This document shows positions 33,887-43,662 of a stretch of DNA of 64,000 nt, in pieces (positions within the stretch are counted from its first letter, which is position 1; the number at the start of each line of letters is the position of its first letter). A program made the position numbers and the translations under genes. The notes beneath the pieces were generated by a model that was not told the DNA's origin, searched no databases, and worked only from the letters and a program-made list of their open reading frames with translations. Location: NCBI GenBank assembly GCA_964537475.1, contig CAZIBY010000009.1, positions 62,001 to 126,000 of the forward strand, given 5' to 3'. Origin of the DNA: UBA1941 sp964537475. GTDB lineage: Bacteria > Bacteroidota > Bacteroidia > Chitinophagales > LD1.

Positions 33887-34135
33887 ATGGCAATCAAAAA
33901 AGCTGTCAAAAGAGCTGCGCCTAAGAAAGCAGCAGCTAAAAAGCCTGCCCCCAAAAAGGTAGCATCAAAAAAAACTGCTCCTAAAAAGGCAGTGACAAAA
34001 AAAGCATCGCCTAAAAAAGCAGCTAAGAAGACTGCCCCCAAAAAGGCAAGTTCCTATATTGGCCGTAGAGGTGCTTTAAATGCTAAGGGGCCAACGCCTG
34101 AGGTCAGTCCACGCCCTGCCAAACCTAATAAGTAA
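33887..34135 (+). CDS. Histone H1-like Lys/Ala/Pro-rich protein
   Basis: This 82-aa protein is a run of AAPKKA-type repeats (KAVKRAAPKKAAAKK, KTAPKKAVTKKAS) ending in SSYIGRRGALNAKGPTPEV. Composition matches the histone H1 C-terminal-like proteins of bacteria, which bind DNA non-specifically through lysine. There is no hydrophobic segment. Pairing with a small membrane protein (33381) is unusual. A membrane-linked nucleoid function is conceivable but is inference. Confidence 0.8.
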   Translation: MAIKKAVKRAAPKKAAAKKPAPKKVASKKTAPKKAVTKKASPKKAAKKTAPKKASSYIGRRGALNAKGPTPEVSPRPAKPNK

Positions 34136-34198
34136 TAACACCCTAGGTACTGTTACTTTATCTTACTCCGCAACCTAGCGGTATAAGTATCGGAGCGA

Positions 34199-37100
34199 TT
34201 ACCTATCACTAGGCTGCACGACAGGCGCCGGTGTTTCCTCTGGTTTGGCGGCAGCGGGGGCGGGTGGCGGTGGTGTTTTCTTGCGCCGCTTGAAGAGATC
34301 CAGCCAGTTGTCAAAGTCTTTGCGATAAGAGAGGCCTATGCCGGTCTTATTGCGGTTGCGCTGGTTAAAGTTGTCGTAGTCATTTTTGTTGTAGGTCTTG
34401 GCGCGCCAGGAGCCGTTTTTATCCAGCACATATTCTATCTGGAAGTCCCCCGTCACATAAGCGTTGGGATTGCTGGTATTGGTGACGGTGTTGCTGCCCA
34501 CACCCTTGTTATCTCCAAAGTCAAAGTTGCCGCCCACGTTTATAGAGAGGCGGTTATTAAAGAAGCGCTTGGTCAACGCGAGCTGGAGTTCGCGGCGCGT
34601 ATTAAGGTTATCTGCAGAGGTGGCGCCGGTGCCATACCAGTCGTCGTACTGTTTGAAGTTGAAATTGAAATCCAGGTCATGCACGTTCAGGTTGTCAAAG
34701 AAACTGCCCAGATAGAGCGATAGCTGTGAGGAGAGGAACTCGCTCACTGTATTGGCTACTGATCCGCTGATGGAGCGGGTACTCGTCGCGTCACCCGCTG
34801 CGAGCGAGTTGGTCGGCAGAAATTTGCCCATGACCAGCAGGCCAAAGACCTGTTTATTCATCTCGGCATCTGAGGTGCGTATGAGCTGTATCTTATTGTC
34901 TATATAGGTACGTATCACAGGGTCAGGATTCTGCGGAGCGATGTCAAAGGATATCTCAGGGGCAGACAGTATCCCTTTCAGATTCAGCAGCAGGTTTACC
35001 ACGATGCGGTTTTTGGAGCGGGATATGGCTTCTTCATTGTAGGTGGTGCTGACGGCATTGGCGCTGTAGATGCCCAGCAGGTCTGATATCAGGTCATAGG
35101 TAGAGGTGCGTACCTTGTAGATCGCATCAGCATTGAGCTGCGCATTGTACACGTCGCCATTGAATGTGATAGTACCACCGGGATCGAGTGTAAAGCGCTT
35201 ATTGATCACATTCTGCAGCGTAAATAGATAACTACCACGAGCAATAGTATAGGAGCCACGGATGCTAAAGTCGCCACCGCGCAGGATCTCTATACGCATA
35301 TTGCCGCTGCCCGTGCTGGACAGGATATCTCCGGCTACAGGATCCAGTATGACATCTACCTGCGCGTCGGGAGTCACGTCTACGCTGACTGTGAAGTTGA
35401 CCCCTGTAGGTGCACGGCTGCGGCGAGCGTGCACCATGGTATCCTCCTGGCCCGGTGTGATGAAGCGGTAGAAATTGTAGCGGTTCGTTTCGTACGAGTT
35501 ATTGATCGGGATGTGGATGTAGGTGCCCTTCTGAGTGGTGCAGCCGTAGGCACTGATATTGACGTAAGGTATCGTGCCGGTGAAGTCTACATTGCCTGCT
35601 GCCATGATCTGCCCGTAGAATATAGGTTGATCCTTGACCGTGGTATTGAGAAACTCGGCCCGCTGCGTGGTGACATGGAGGTCTAGTGTGAATTTGCGGA
35701 AGTGGTCATGATAGATGCGACCCGTACCCAGGGCAGTATTATTGAACCGGTCTATGACGGTGATGGTGCCGACGTCAAAATAGCCATCTCCCAGCTCTAT
35801 GTCCTCATCTTTCAGCGTGTAGGCAGTATTGAGATAGGAGACCTTTACTTTGGCTTCATTGATATGCAGGGATCCCTGCGCTACGAGTGCTTTGACAGGG
35901 CCTTTGAGGTCTATATGTGCGCGTGCAGTGCCGCTCACCTCCTTCACGTATTTGACAAAGAGGGGATGATTCAGGAAATTCAGATTGAGAGAGCGGATAT
36001 CAATGCCCATATTCAAATCCTGGCGCTGTATATCGTAGAATCCATTGATGGCTATATCATTTTTATCACCTTCTATGCCTCCGGTCACATTCACCCGTTG
36101 ATTGATATTGTCCAGTGCACTATTGATGCGCAGCGTGCCTATATTGATATCCTTCATGGTCAGGTCGCGCGCCTCCACGTTGGCTACGATAGCAGGCTTG
36201 TAGAAAATGTCTTCTACCTTCACGGTCCCGTTTACAGTAGCAGTGATGTCTTTTACCTTCCTGCTGAAAATATTGAGGAAGTCTGCCAAGGCTGCGTCTT
36301 TCAATGTAAGGTTGATACTCGTGGAGCTATCGCCCTTGAGGTAGGAGTCGAGCCTGACGGATTGCTGCCCATTCACAAAGACGAGTCCCGATGGGCTGGT
36401 CACGATCTTTTTGCCGTGGATGGTCAGGAGATTGTCAGGCATGAAGCTCCATTGATTGCCGCCGAGTAGTACTTCTGATGGAGTCATACGTATCTCTACG
36501 CCACCAGCCACGGGCCTGATATAGGAGGTGATGTCAGCTTTATTGAATCCGTGTGCATCTGATGCCATCAGGTCAAAACGGAACTCTTCTTTTTCCTTAT
36601 TGAGTTTGGCTATCAGCGTATCTACCATGAGGCTATCTCCTATGTAGAAATTATCTGCGGTGGTGCGCATATCTACCTTGCCTTCATGAGAGTTCAGGTC
36701 AAAGTCAAAGCGCTTCAGCGTATACTTGTCATAAACGATCTCCGGAACTGAGACATTGAGATTGAGTATCTCCTTAGCGGTGTTAAACTCTCCTGAGATC
36801 ACAGAGTTTCTGATCATGCGAAACTTAGGATCTATGACCCTGGTGATAGCGGAGGAGTCATAAAACCTGAAATTGAAAGTGAACTGCTGCGGATAGACGT
36901 AGGCCGTATCACGGTAGTCCTTTGTAAAAGTATAATTGAGGTAGCGCGTCACAGCACGGGTCATACCTGAGAATGTAAAGCGACCGTCCATCTCGCCCTC
37001 TGCTTTGTCTGACATGAGCGTGATCTTCTTAGACTGATCGGGATTGACGGTAGAGGTGAGTGTCAGATTGTGAACGATCACAGAGTCTGAGCGATGCTGC

Positions 37101-39061
37101 ACAAACAAGTCCTGGCCTATGATCAGGCCGATCATATCATCCGGTTTCTTGCCTATAAAGTTTGCGGTGAGTGTGCCGCGGATATTGAGCGTGTCTTTGG
37201 TGATATTAAGATCGCGCAGGGAAACGTTTCTGATATCTGCGGTAAAGTTGTAGCGTGGTAGTTTTTCAGTCAGATCTACCAGCCCGCGGAAGTCCATGTC
37301 GAGATTCTTGTCATGAGAGATCAACTCACCATTGAAAAACTTTCCTTTGATCACACCGTTTACCTTTAGGTCCTGGTATTCGTAGCCCTTCACGGTCAGG
37401 CTGCTGACGGCACCATCCAGTTTGGCGTTGACCGTTTCCAGTTTGATGCCATTGCCTACGATGTGCGTCTTGAGGCTGATCTTGCCCAATAACTGTTGCT
37501 GGCCAAACCATTTGCCCAGGTCAAAATTTGTCAATGCGAGATCACCCGAATAGGAACCTGTTTTTAGTTTAGGATTGTACTTGAAGTTGATATCCGAAGA
37601 CGCAGAGCCGAGATCGGTATAGAGCCTGCCCTGCGTGACAAAGTCTGTGAGGAAGCCGTCGAAGTTTCCGGTGAAGCTGATATTGCCGAGTGTATTGAAA
37701 TTGGCAGGGAAGGGTGCGGTGGGATAGATGCGGCGGATGTCATCAGCCGAGGTGGTAAACTGGCTGATACGAAGGTTTAGGAATGTCTCATTGATATCAG
37801 GCAGACCGCTGGTGTAGAAGTCCCCTTTGAGTATCGTGTTGCGGCCTATGCTGAGCGCTATACCTTTGCCCTGCAGGTCATTGATGCGCCCTTTCACATG
37901 GCCTGTGATAAATATCTTATTGTGCGCTAAAGCATCGAGCCGGCCCTTGGCAAAGTAGTTTAAGTCCTTGAGCGAGATGTAGGCCTTGTCGAGATCAGCT
38001 TTCAGCGTGACCTTTCCGATGAAATCATTAAAGTCTTCGTATTCACTGAATGTAACGCCCAGATAGTTATTGATACTGCTGTTCGGCGTTTCCAGTTTGA
38101 GCTTGCTTAGACTTACTTCTTTATCGGTAGCCTTGACCATTGCTGTCAGGCCTTTGATGCTGAAGCCACTCTTTTCTGCGGCGGTCAGTGTGCGTACGTC
38201 GATCCCTATAGAGTCACGCAGGATACCTGCCTGGCCCGTTTTAAAATTGATCCCGGTAAATAGGATGTGAGAGAAATCTATACCCTTGGGGCTTGAGGCC
38301 AGGTTGAGATTGTCATAGGAGAAGGTGGAATGTGTGATAGCGGCCTCCTGCCATGTGAGCTGCCAGCCAGGTGGCATGAAGTGGATAGCCTCGATGGGCT
38401 TGGGCGCACTCGTATCCCTGATACCACCTATGATGGCGGCCCGGACGCTGTCTATACGTATGGACTGAAGGGCTATGAGTTTATTCTTGATCGAGATCTC
38501 GTTTACATCTACATCACAGGAAGGGATGAGCACTTTGGTCAGAGATTTTTTCTTCTGATCCTCATAGCTAAAGTCAGTGTGATAGATGCCGATCGTCTTG
38601 AGCTGGATCAATACATCGAGAGACTTTGCTATCGTATCCTTCTGTGGCGTCACTATAGGAGTAGAGGGTTTATCCGAGGCGAAGAGCGTGGTCAGGTTGA
38701 GCTTGCCGGCGGTATCACTTTGTAGCTTGACGCGGGCATGATCCAGTGTGATGCCTTTGATCTTTACTTCTTTTTTGAAAAGGCTCCAGTAGGAGATGTT
38801 GGCATTGAGGGTGCCCGCGTAGATCAGTGTATCACCTTTTTTGTCAGCCAGGTAGAAGCCCTGCAGGTCTACATTGCGGAGCAGTGACCATTGGAAGCGG
38901 TCTATGGATACTTTGGTGCCCAGGCGTTTGGATACGTAGTTGACGACTATGTGGGCGACATAGTTCTGTACGGCAGGGATACGCAGCGAAAGGGTGACAC
39001 CCCCGCATAGCAATAGTACCAGCAGTATGATGATACCGAGTATCCTGAGCCCTTTCTTCAT
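34199..39061 (-). CDS. tamB: Translocation and assembly module protein TamB
   Basis: The 1620-aa protein has one N-terminal membrane anchor (about 5-27), then a very long beta-rich periplasmic region of AsmA-like character (SKRLGTKVSIDRFQWSLLRNVDLQGFYLADKKGDTL in pieces). The C-terminal DUF490 domain has VDVTPDAQVDVILDPVAGDILSSTGSGNMRIEI, then FSIRGSYTIARGSYLFTLQNVINKRFTLDPGGTI, read in sections. A Pro/Ala tail follows. TamB bridges the envelope and moves lipids to, or assembles proteins in, the outer membrane. A minus-strand TACTTTAG at 39090-39097 is a possible -7 box. It is divergent from tsaD. Confidence 0.93.
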   Translation of the reverse strand: MKKGLRILGIIILLVLLLCGGVTLSLRIPAVQNYVAHIVVNYVSKRLGTKVSIDRFQWSLLRNVDLQGFYLADKKGDTLIYAGTLNANISYWSLFKKEVKIKGITLDHARVKLQSDTAGKLNLTTLFASDKPSTPIVTPQKDTIAKSLDVLIQLKTIGIYHTDFSYEDQKKKSLTKVLIPSCDVDVNEISIKNKLIALQSIRIDSVRAAIIGGIRDTSAPKPIEAIHFMPPGWQLTWQEAAITHSTFSYDNLNLASSPKGIDFSHILFTGINFKTGQAGILRDSIGIDVRTLTAAEKSGFSIKGLTAMVKATDKEVSLSKLKLETPNSSINNYLGVTFSEYEDFNDFIGKVTLKADLDKAYISLKDLNYFAKGRLDALAHNKIFITGHVKGRINDLQGKGIALSIGRNTILKGDFYTSGLPDINETFLNLRISQFTTSADDIRRIYPTAPFPANFNTLGNISFTGNFDGFLTDFVTQGRLYTDLGSASSDINFKYNPKLKTGSYSGDLALTNFDLGKWFGQQQLLGKISLKTHIVGNGIKLETVNAKLDGAVSSLTVKGYEYQDLKVNGVIKGKFFNGELISHDKNLDMDFRGLVDLTEKLPRYNFTADIRNVSLRDLNITKDTLNIRGTLTANFIGKKPDDMIGLIIGQDLFVQHRSDSVIVHNLTLTSTVNPDQSKKITLMSDKAEGEMDGRFTFSGMTRAVTRYLNYTFTKDYRDTAYVYPQQFTFNFRFYDSSAITRVIDPKFRMIRNSVISGEFNTAKEILNLNVSVPEIVYDKYTLKRFDFDLNSHEGKVDMRTTADNFYIGDSLMVDTLIAKLNKEKEEFRFDLMASDAHGFNKADITSYIRPVAGGVEIRMTPSEVLLGGNQWSFMPDNLLTIHGKKIVTSPSGLVFVNGQQSVRLDSYLKGDSSTSINLTLKDAALADFLNIFSRKVKDITATVNGTVKVEDIFYKPAIVANVEARDLTMKDINIGTLRINSALDNINQRVNVTGGIEGDKNDIAINGFYDIQRQDLNMGIDIRSLNLNFLNHPLFVKYVKEVSGTARAHIDLKGPVKALVAQGSLHINEAKVKVSYLNTAYTLKDEDIELGDGYFDVGTITVIDRFNNTALGTGRIYHDHFRKFTLDLHVTTQRAEFLNTTVKDQPIFYGQIMAAGNVDFTGTIPYVNISAYGCTTQKGTYIHIPINNSYETNRYNFYRFITPGQEDTMVHARRSRAPTGVNFTVSVDVTPDAQVDVILDPVAGDILSSTGSGNMRIEILRGGDFSIRGSYTIARGSYLFTLQNVINKRFTLDPGGTITFNGDVYNAQLNADAIYKVRTSTYDLISDLLGIYSANAVSTTYNEEAISRSKNRIVVNLLLNLKGILSAPEISFDIAPQNPDPVIRTYIDNKIQLIRTSDAEMNKQVFGLLVMGKFLPTNSLAAGDATSTRSISGSVANTVSEFLSSQLSLYLGSFFDNLNVHDLDFNFNFKQYDDWYGTGATSADNLNTRRELQLALTKRFFNNRLSINVGGNFDFGDNKGVGSNTVTNTSNPNAYVTGDFQIEYVLDKNGSWRAKTYNKNDYDNFNQRNRNKTGIGLSYRKDFDNWLDLFKRRKKTPPPPAPAAAKPEETPAPVVQPSDR

Positions 39062-39157
39062 CTTATGTGCACCAACGCCTAGCCACGCCCTAAAGTATGG
39101 GTATGCCTGCGTTTTAAAAATCTTTAGTTCCTTATTCTTTCCTTTCTTTGCAGCGCG

Positions 39158-40156
39158 ATGCCTACTATACTAGCCATAGAATCAAGCTGTGACGATACAT
39201 CTGCTGCGGTCTGTAAAGATGGCAAAATTCTTGCCAACGTTATCGCCTCTCAGGCGGTACATGAGGCCTGGGGCGGCGTGGTGCCAGAGCTGGCCTCCCG
39301 CGCGCATATGAAAAATATCATCGTGACGGTGGATACGGCCATGCAAAAGGCAGGTGTAAAGCAGGCTGACCTTGATGCGATAGCTTTTACCCGCGGTCCG
39401 GGCCTGATAGGGTCACTGCTCGTGGGAGTGTCCTTTGCCAAGGGGCTCGCGATGGCGCTGAACCTGCCACTGATAGAGGTAAACCACATGCAGGCGCATG
39501 TCATGGCAAATTTCATAGACGAGACGCCCGCCTATCCTCATATCTGTATGACGGTATCAGGTGGCCATACCCAGATCATACTGGTAAAGGGGCCGCTGGA
39601 AATGGAGGTAATAGGTGAAACAATAGACGATGCTGCCGGTGAAGCCTTTGATAAATCTGCCAAGATACTCGGGCTGCCCTATCCAGGCGGGCCACTGATA
39701 GATAAAAAATCTAAAAAAGGTGATGCAGAACGCTTCAAATTTGCGAAGCCCCAGATACCGCAGTACGATTTCAGCTTTAGCGGTTTGAAAACATCTATCC
39801 TGTACTTTGTGCAGGCCGAGACCAGGAAGGATCCGGATTTTGTGGCGAAGAATATGAATGACCTATGTGCATCCATACAAAAGACCATCGTGGATATCCT
39901 GCTCAAGAAGCTGGAGGCTGCGGTCATAGCGCATGGTGTGAAAGAAATAGCCTTGGCCGGTGGCGTATCTGCCAATTCTGAGCTGCGCGAGCGTTTTGCA
40001 GCCCTGGCATCAAAGCATGGGTGGAAAGCCTACATCCCGAAATTTGAGTATTGTACGGATAATGCCGGCATGATAGCCAAGGTGGCGGAGTACAAGTATG
40101 AGAGGAAGGAATTTAGCGGACTGGATGTGGAGCCACTGGCCCGGTATGCGCTCTAG
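39158..40156 (+). CDS. tsaD: tRNA N6-adenosine threonylcarbamoyltransferase
   Basis: It transfers threonylcarbamoyl to A37 of ANN-decoding tRNAs, an essential modification. The 332-aa protein starts with ILAIESSCDDTSAAV and has the metal site NHMQAHVMA, then VSGGHTQIIL, IDDAAGEAFDKSAKILGLPYPGGP and the C-terminal ALAGGVSANSELRERF and DNAGMIA. Length is typical. A TTTCTTTG at 39143-39150 ends seven bases before the ATG, so its mRNA may be leaderless. Confidence 0.97.
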   Translation: MPTILAIESSCDDTSAAVCKDGKILANVIASQAVHEAWGGVVPELASRAHMKNIIVTVDTAMQKAGVKQADLDAIAFTRGPGLIGSLLVGVSFAKGLAMALNLPLIEVNHMQAHVMANFIDETPAYPHICMTVSGGHTQIILVKGPLEMEVIGETIDDAAGEAFDKSAKILGLPYPGGPLIDKKSKKGDAERFKFAKPQIPQYDFSFSGLKTSILYFVQAETRKDPDFVAKNMNDLCASIQKTIVDILLKKLEAAVIAHGVKEIALAGGVSANSELRERFAALASKHGWKAYIPKFEYCTDNAGMIAKVAEYKYERKEFSGLDVEPLARYAL

Positions 40157-40159
40157 TTT

Positions 40160-40275
40160 TTTACTACACCTAGGGCACAGAGTCTTCACAGAGTTTTTAA
40201 ACAAAATTATTAGTTGTATGATAGGGTATCGCCGTATCCCCCTGCGCTACCTCCGTGTCCTCTGTGTAGTAAACC
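40160..40275. repeat. Imperfect palindromic intergenic repeat, copy 1
   Basis: TTTACTACAC at 40160-40169 is the exact complement of GTGTAGTAAA at 40264-40273, and the next 13 bases inward also pair imperfectly. CCTCTGTGTAGTAAACC at 40259-40275 recurs exactly in copy 2. It fills most of the tsaD-rsmG gap. Confidence 0.75.
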
Positions 40276-40302
40276 CTCCGATAAAACGCTATTTTAGCCC
40301 GC

Positions 40303-40935
40303 ATGAATGAAGCGGGTGTTTCCCTGATCAAAAAGTATTTTCCCGATATCACTGCAGAGCAGGAGGCGGCTTTTGCCATGCTGGGACCCGTGTATGTAGA
40401 ATGGAATGAGAAGATCAATGTGATCTCGCGCAAGGATATAGAGAACCTGTATGAGCGGCATATCCTGCACTCGCTGGCTATCGCAAAGTTTACCGGCTTT
40501 AAGGGCGGGACAAAGATCATGGATCTGGGTACTGGTGGGGGATTTCCGGGAGTGCCGCTGGCCATTATGTTCCCTGATTGCCGTTTTCATCTCGTGGACT
40601 CGATAGGCAAAAAGCTCAAAGTGATAGAAGCAGCCAAAGAGGCGACAGGATTGAAAAACCTGTTTACCTTCCACTCCCGCGCCGAGGATATGCCATATGA
40701 TTATGACTTTGTAGTATCGCGTGCTGTAGCGCCTATGCGGGAGCTGATGCAATGGTCTACAAAGAAGTTTCTGCCTAAGCACCAGAACGAAAAACGGAAT
40801 GGCATCATCTGCCTGAAAGGAGGTGACCTGACGGAGGAGCTGGCAGGGCTGAAAATGGTGCAGCTCACACCCCTGTCGGAATGGTACGAAGAGGATTTTT
40901 TTAAAGATAAATCGCTGGTGTACGCACCTAAGTAA
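40303..40935 (+). CDS. rsmG: 16S rRNA (guanine-527 N7)-methyltransferase
   Basis: The 210-aa enzyme uses S-adenosylmethionine to methylate G527 of 16S rRNA. Its SAM-binding motif I is KIMDLGTGGGFPGVPLAIMFP, preceded by WNEKINVISRKDIENLYERHILHSLAI and followed by VSRAVAPMRELMQW, all typical. TATTTTAG at 40290-40297 ends five bases before the start. Its stop overlaps the start of the ABC gene (TAATG). Confidence 0.96.
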   Translation: MNEAGVSLIKKYFPDITAEQEAAFAMLGPVYVEWNEKINVISRKDIENLYERHILHSLAIAKFTGFKGGTKIMDLGTGGGFPGVPLAIMFPDCRFHLVDSIGKKLKVIEAAKEATGLKNLFTFHSRAEDMPYDYDFVVSRAVAPMRELMQWSTKKFLPKHQNEKRNGIICLKGGDLTEELAGLKMVQLTPLSEWYEEDFFKDKSLVYAPK

Positions 40936-41597
40936 TGATACTCGACGCTCAAGATATAACGAAAAGCTACGGCCCGCTACGGGTACTCAATGGCGTATCG
41001 CTACAGGTGCAGAAAGGAGAGGTGATCTCTATAGTCGGCGCCTCGGGTGCGGGCAAAAGTACCCTGCTACACATCATCGGCACACTAGATAGGCCGGATG
41101 GCGGCACCGTGACCATAGCCGGTGAAAGTATATCAGGAAAAAAGGATAAGGCGCTGGCATCGTTTCGCAATAGTAAGCTGGGCTTTATCTTTCAGTTTCA
41201 CCACCTGCTGCCGGAGTTTACGGCGCTGGAGAATGTTTGCATACCGGCCTTTATAGCCGGTACAAAGAGCGCGGCTGCCGAGAAACGCGCTAAAGAACTA
41301 CTGGATATGCTGAAGCTAGGTCACCGTATAGGCCATAAGCCCAATGAGCTCTCAGGGGGTGAGCAGCAGCGCGTAGCTGTGGCGCGTGCGCTGATGAATA
41401 ACCCCGCCATAGTGATGGCAGACGAGCCATCAGGCAATCTGGACTCAGATAATGCCCGTGACCTGCACAGGCTTTTCTTTGATCTCAGGGACCAACTCGG
41501 GCAGACCTTTATCATCGTGACGCATAATGAGGACTTGGCCCAGATGGCTGACCGCAAGATCGTGATGAAGGATGGCCGTATAGCTGACGGGCTGTAA
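40935..41597 (+). CDS. LolD-like ABC transporter ATP-binding protein
   Basis: The 220-aa ATPase has Walker A GASGAGKST, FQFHHLLPEFTALENV, signature LSGGEQQRVAVARAL, Walker B VMADEPSGNLD and H-loop THNEDLAQM. It belongs to the MacB/LolD/FtsE group. LolD drives lipoprotein release to the outer membrane, but no permease (LolC/E) is beside it, so the assignment stays at family level. Start overlaps the rsmG stop, implying translational coupling. Confidence 0.92.
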   Translation: MILDAQDITKSYGPLRVLNGVSLQVQKGEVISIVGASGAGKSTLLHIIGTLDRPDGGTVTIAGESISGKKDKALASFRNSKLGFIFQFHHLLPEFTALENVCIPAFIAGTKSAAAEKRAKELLDMLKLGHRIGHKPNELSGGEQQRVAVARALMNNPAIVMADEPSGNLDSDNARDLHRLFFDLRDQLGQTFIIVTHNEDLAQMADRKIVMKDGRIADGL

Positions 41598-41599
41598 AC

Positions 41600-41630
41600 T
41601 TGCCCGTCGGCGCAAAACTCACTACACTTG
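41600..41630 (+). promoter_or_regulatory. Promoter of recQ
   Basis: TTG at 41600-41602, a 20-base spacer and TACACTTG at 41623-41630. The ATG at 41639 follows eight bases later. The -33 element lies right after the stop of the preceding ABC gene. Confidence 0.65.
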
Positions 41631-41638
41631 TCCGAATA

Positions 41639-43537
41639 ATGAATGCTCCCCGCGACATACTATGGCAATACTGGGGCTATAATGCTTTCCGGCCACTGCA
41701 GGAGGAGATCGTGCAGTCGGTGCTGGAGGGACATGATACGCTGGCGCTGCTACCCACCGGCGGGGGAAAATCACTTTGTTTTCAGGTGCCGGCATTATGC
41801 ATGGATGGCTTATGCATCGTTGTATCGCCTCTCATAGCACTGATGCGCGACCAGGTACAAAACCTGCAGGCAAAGGGAGTCAAAGCAATAGCGATCCATA
41901 CCGGCCTGCCGCATGGAGAGATAGACCGCCTGCTGAATGCCGCCATGTTTGGTGACGTTAAGTTTCTCTATATCTCGCCTGAACGGATCACTACGGATGA
42001 GTTTCAGGCGCGTGTTGCTAATATGAACGTGAAGCTCATAGCCGTAGATGAGGCGCACTGTATATCTCAGTGGGGGTATGATTTCAGGCCATCTTATCTG
42101 CGTATCTCAGAGCTGAGAGCATTGCTGCCCGGAGTGCCATTGATCGCGCTCACTGCTACGGCCACCAGGCCAGTGGTAGATGATATACAAGAGCGGCTAC
42201 AGTTTCATGACGGGCAGGTGTTTCAGAAGAGCTTCACACGGAGCAATCTGAGCTACGTAGTGCGGCAGGCAGATGACAAGTATCTGCAACTGCTGGATAT
42301 ACTCAAGAAAGTACACGGATCGGCCATCGTATATGTGAGAAACCGGCGCAAGACCAAGGAGATAGCTGACTACCTGAGACGGCAGGGCATTAAAGCGGAT
42401 TTCTATCACGCCGGTCTGGAGAACGATGAGAGGCATAAACGCCAGGCAGAGTGGGTGGCGGGTAAGACCCGCGTGATAGTCAGTACCAATGCCTTTGGCA
42501 TGGGGATAGACAAACCGGATGTGCGCGTGGTGGTACACATAGAGCCTGCGGACTCGATCGAGGCTTACTTTCAGGAGGCAGGCCGGGCGGGTCGCGATGA
42601 GCAGCGCGCCTATGCCATACAGCTCATGACGGCCAATGATGAAGCGGACCTGCTCGAAAGCAAAGCAAAGGATATACCGACCTATCAGGAGGTGCGTGTG
42701 ATATATGACCAGATAGGAGGGGAGCTGAATATAGCCTATGACTCAGGCGTACACCAGCCACACGATTTTGACCTGTCCGCCTTTGCTAAGAAATATCAAT
42801 ATGGACCTGTCAAGGTAATGAGTGCGCTCAAGCTCATGGAGACACAAAACCTGCTGGAAGTGAGTGATGGGTTCCAGTCACAGCCCAAGGTAAAGATAGT
42901 GGTGGGCAAGGATGTGCTTTATAAGTTTCAGGTGGAGCACCGGAAGTATGAGCCGCTGATCAAGATGATACTGCGCACCTGTGCGGGTGTTTTTGAGGAC
43001 TATGTAGGATTCAATGAGGTGGCGATAGCCGCTAAGGTGCATATGTCATATGAAGCACTGGCCACGGCTATGTTACAGCTCGACAGGCTGGATATACTCT
43101 CATACATCCCCCGCAGGGACAAGCCTCAGCTGGTACTGCGGCAGCCGCGGATGCGCCCGGACCATCTCACCATGGACAGAAGCTTCGTGGAGGCACGTAT
43201 CGCGGGAGCACGGGAGCGCCTGGAGGCGGTCTACCAGTATGTGACCAATAAAAGTGTCTGCCGTAGCCGTTGGCTGGTGGCTTACTTTGGCGAGGCTGAT
43301 GCGCCGGACTGCGGCATCTGCGATGTGTGTATAGGGCGCAAGAAGGAAGCACTGAGCGCCGGAGAGTTTGAGGCGATCGCTGCCTCCATCATGAGTGCAG
43401 TGACTGAACCTCTACCCCTCAGCGCACTGGCTGACAAACTTTCTCTTAACCCCGAAAAGGTAAGTGAAGTAGTCCGCTGGCTGGCAGATCAGGGGCGGGT
43501 GGCGCGTACAGAGGATGGGCGCGTCTTTAGGCGGTAG
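41639..43537 (+). CDS. recQ: ATP-dependent DNA helicase RecQ
   Basis: The ATG at 41639 (MNAPRDILWQYWGYNAFRPLQ; 632 aa) fits the family and the promoter; a frame from 41600 adds 13 residues that would lie upstream of transcription. Motifs in order are ALLPTGGGKSLCFQ (Walker A), AVDEAHCISQWGYDFRPSY (DEAH), IVSTNAFGMGIDKPDVRVVVH and QEAGRAGRDEQRAYAI. The zinc cysteines are CRSRWLVAYFGEADAPDCGICDVC in pieces. It unwinds recombination and replication intermediates 3' to 5'. The C-terminus ends in a winged-helix-like segment; I see no clear HRDC domain. Confidence 0.95.
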   Translation: MNAPRDILWQYWGYNAFRPLQEEIVQSVLEGHDTLALLPTGGGKSLCFQVPALCMDGLCIVVSPLIALMRDQVQNLQAKGVKAIAIHTGLPHGEIDRLLNAAMFGDVKFLYISPERITTDEFQARVANMNVKLIAVDEAHCISQWGYDFRPSYLRISELRALLPGVPLIALTATATRPVVDDIQERLQFHDGQVFQKSFTRSNLSYVVRQADDKYLQLLDILKKVHGSAIVYVRNRRKTKEIADYLRRQGIKADFYHAGLENDERHKRQAEWVAGKTRVIVSTNAFGMGIDKPDVRVVVHIEPADSIEAYFQEAGRAGRDEQRAYAIQLMTANDEADLLESKAKDIPTYQEVRVIYDQIGGELNIAYDSGVHQPHDFDLSAFAKKYQYGPVKVMSALKLMETQNLLEVSDGFQSQPKVKIVVGKDVLYKFQVEHRKYEPLIKMILRTCAGVFEDYVGFNEVAIAAKVHMSYEALATAMLQLDRLDILSYIPRRDKPQLVLRQPRMRPDHLTMDRSFVEARIAGARERLEAVYQYVTNKSVCRSRWLVAYFGEADAPDCGICDVCIGRKKEALSAGEFEAIAASIMSAVTEPLPLSALADKLSLNPEKVSEVVRWLADQGRVARTEDGRVFRR

Positions 43538-43662
43538 TCCACTCACTGCACAGGCTTAGAGTTTTTCTCAGAGGTATTTTAGCGGAAACATCTATAGTAC
43601 TTTGCTATGCTGATAAAATTCTATTCCTCTGCGTATCCTATGCGCCCTCTGTGTAGTAAACC
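43535..43662. repeat. Imperfect palindromic intergenic repeat, copy 2
   Basis: CCTCTGTGTAGTAAACC at 43646-43662 is identical to copy 1. The left arm (43535-43574, TAGTCCACTCACTGCACAGG and onward) pairs imperfectly with it and includes the recQ stop codon. It has the same orientation as copy 1 and again lies in front of a plus-strand gene. Confidence 0.7.
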
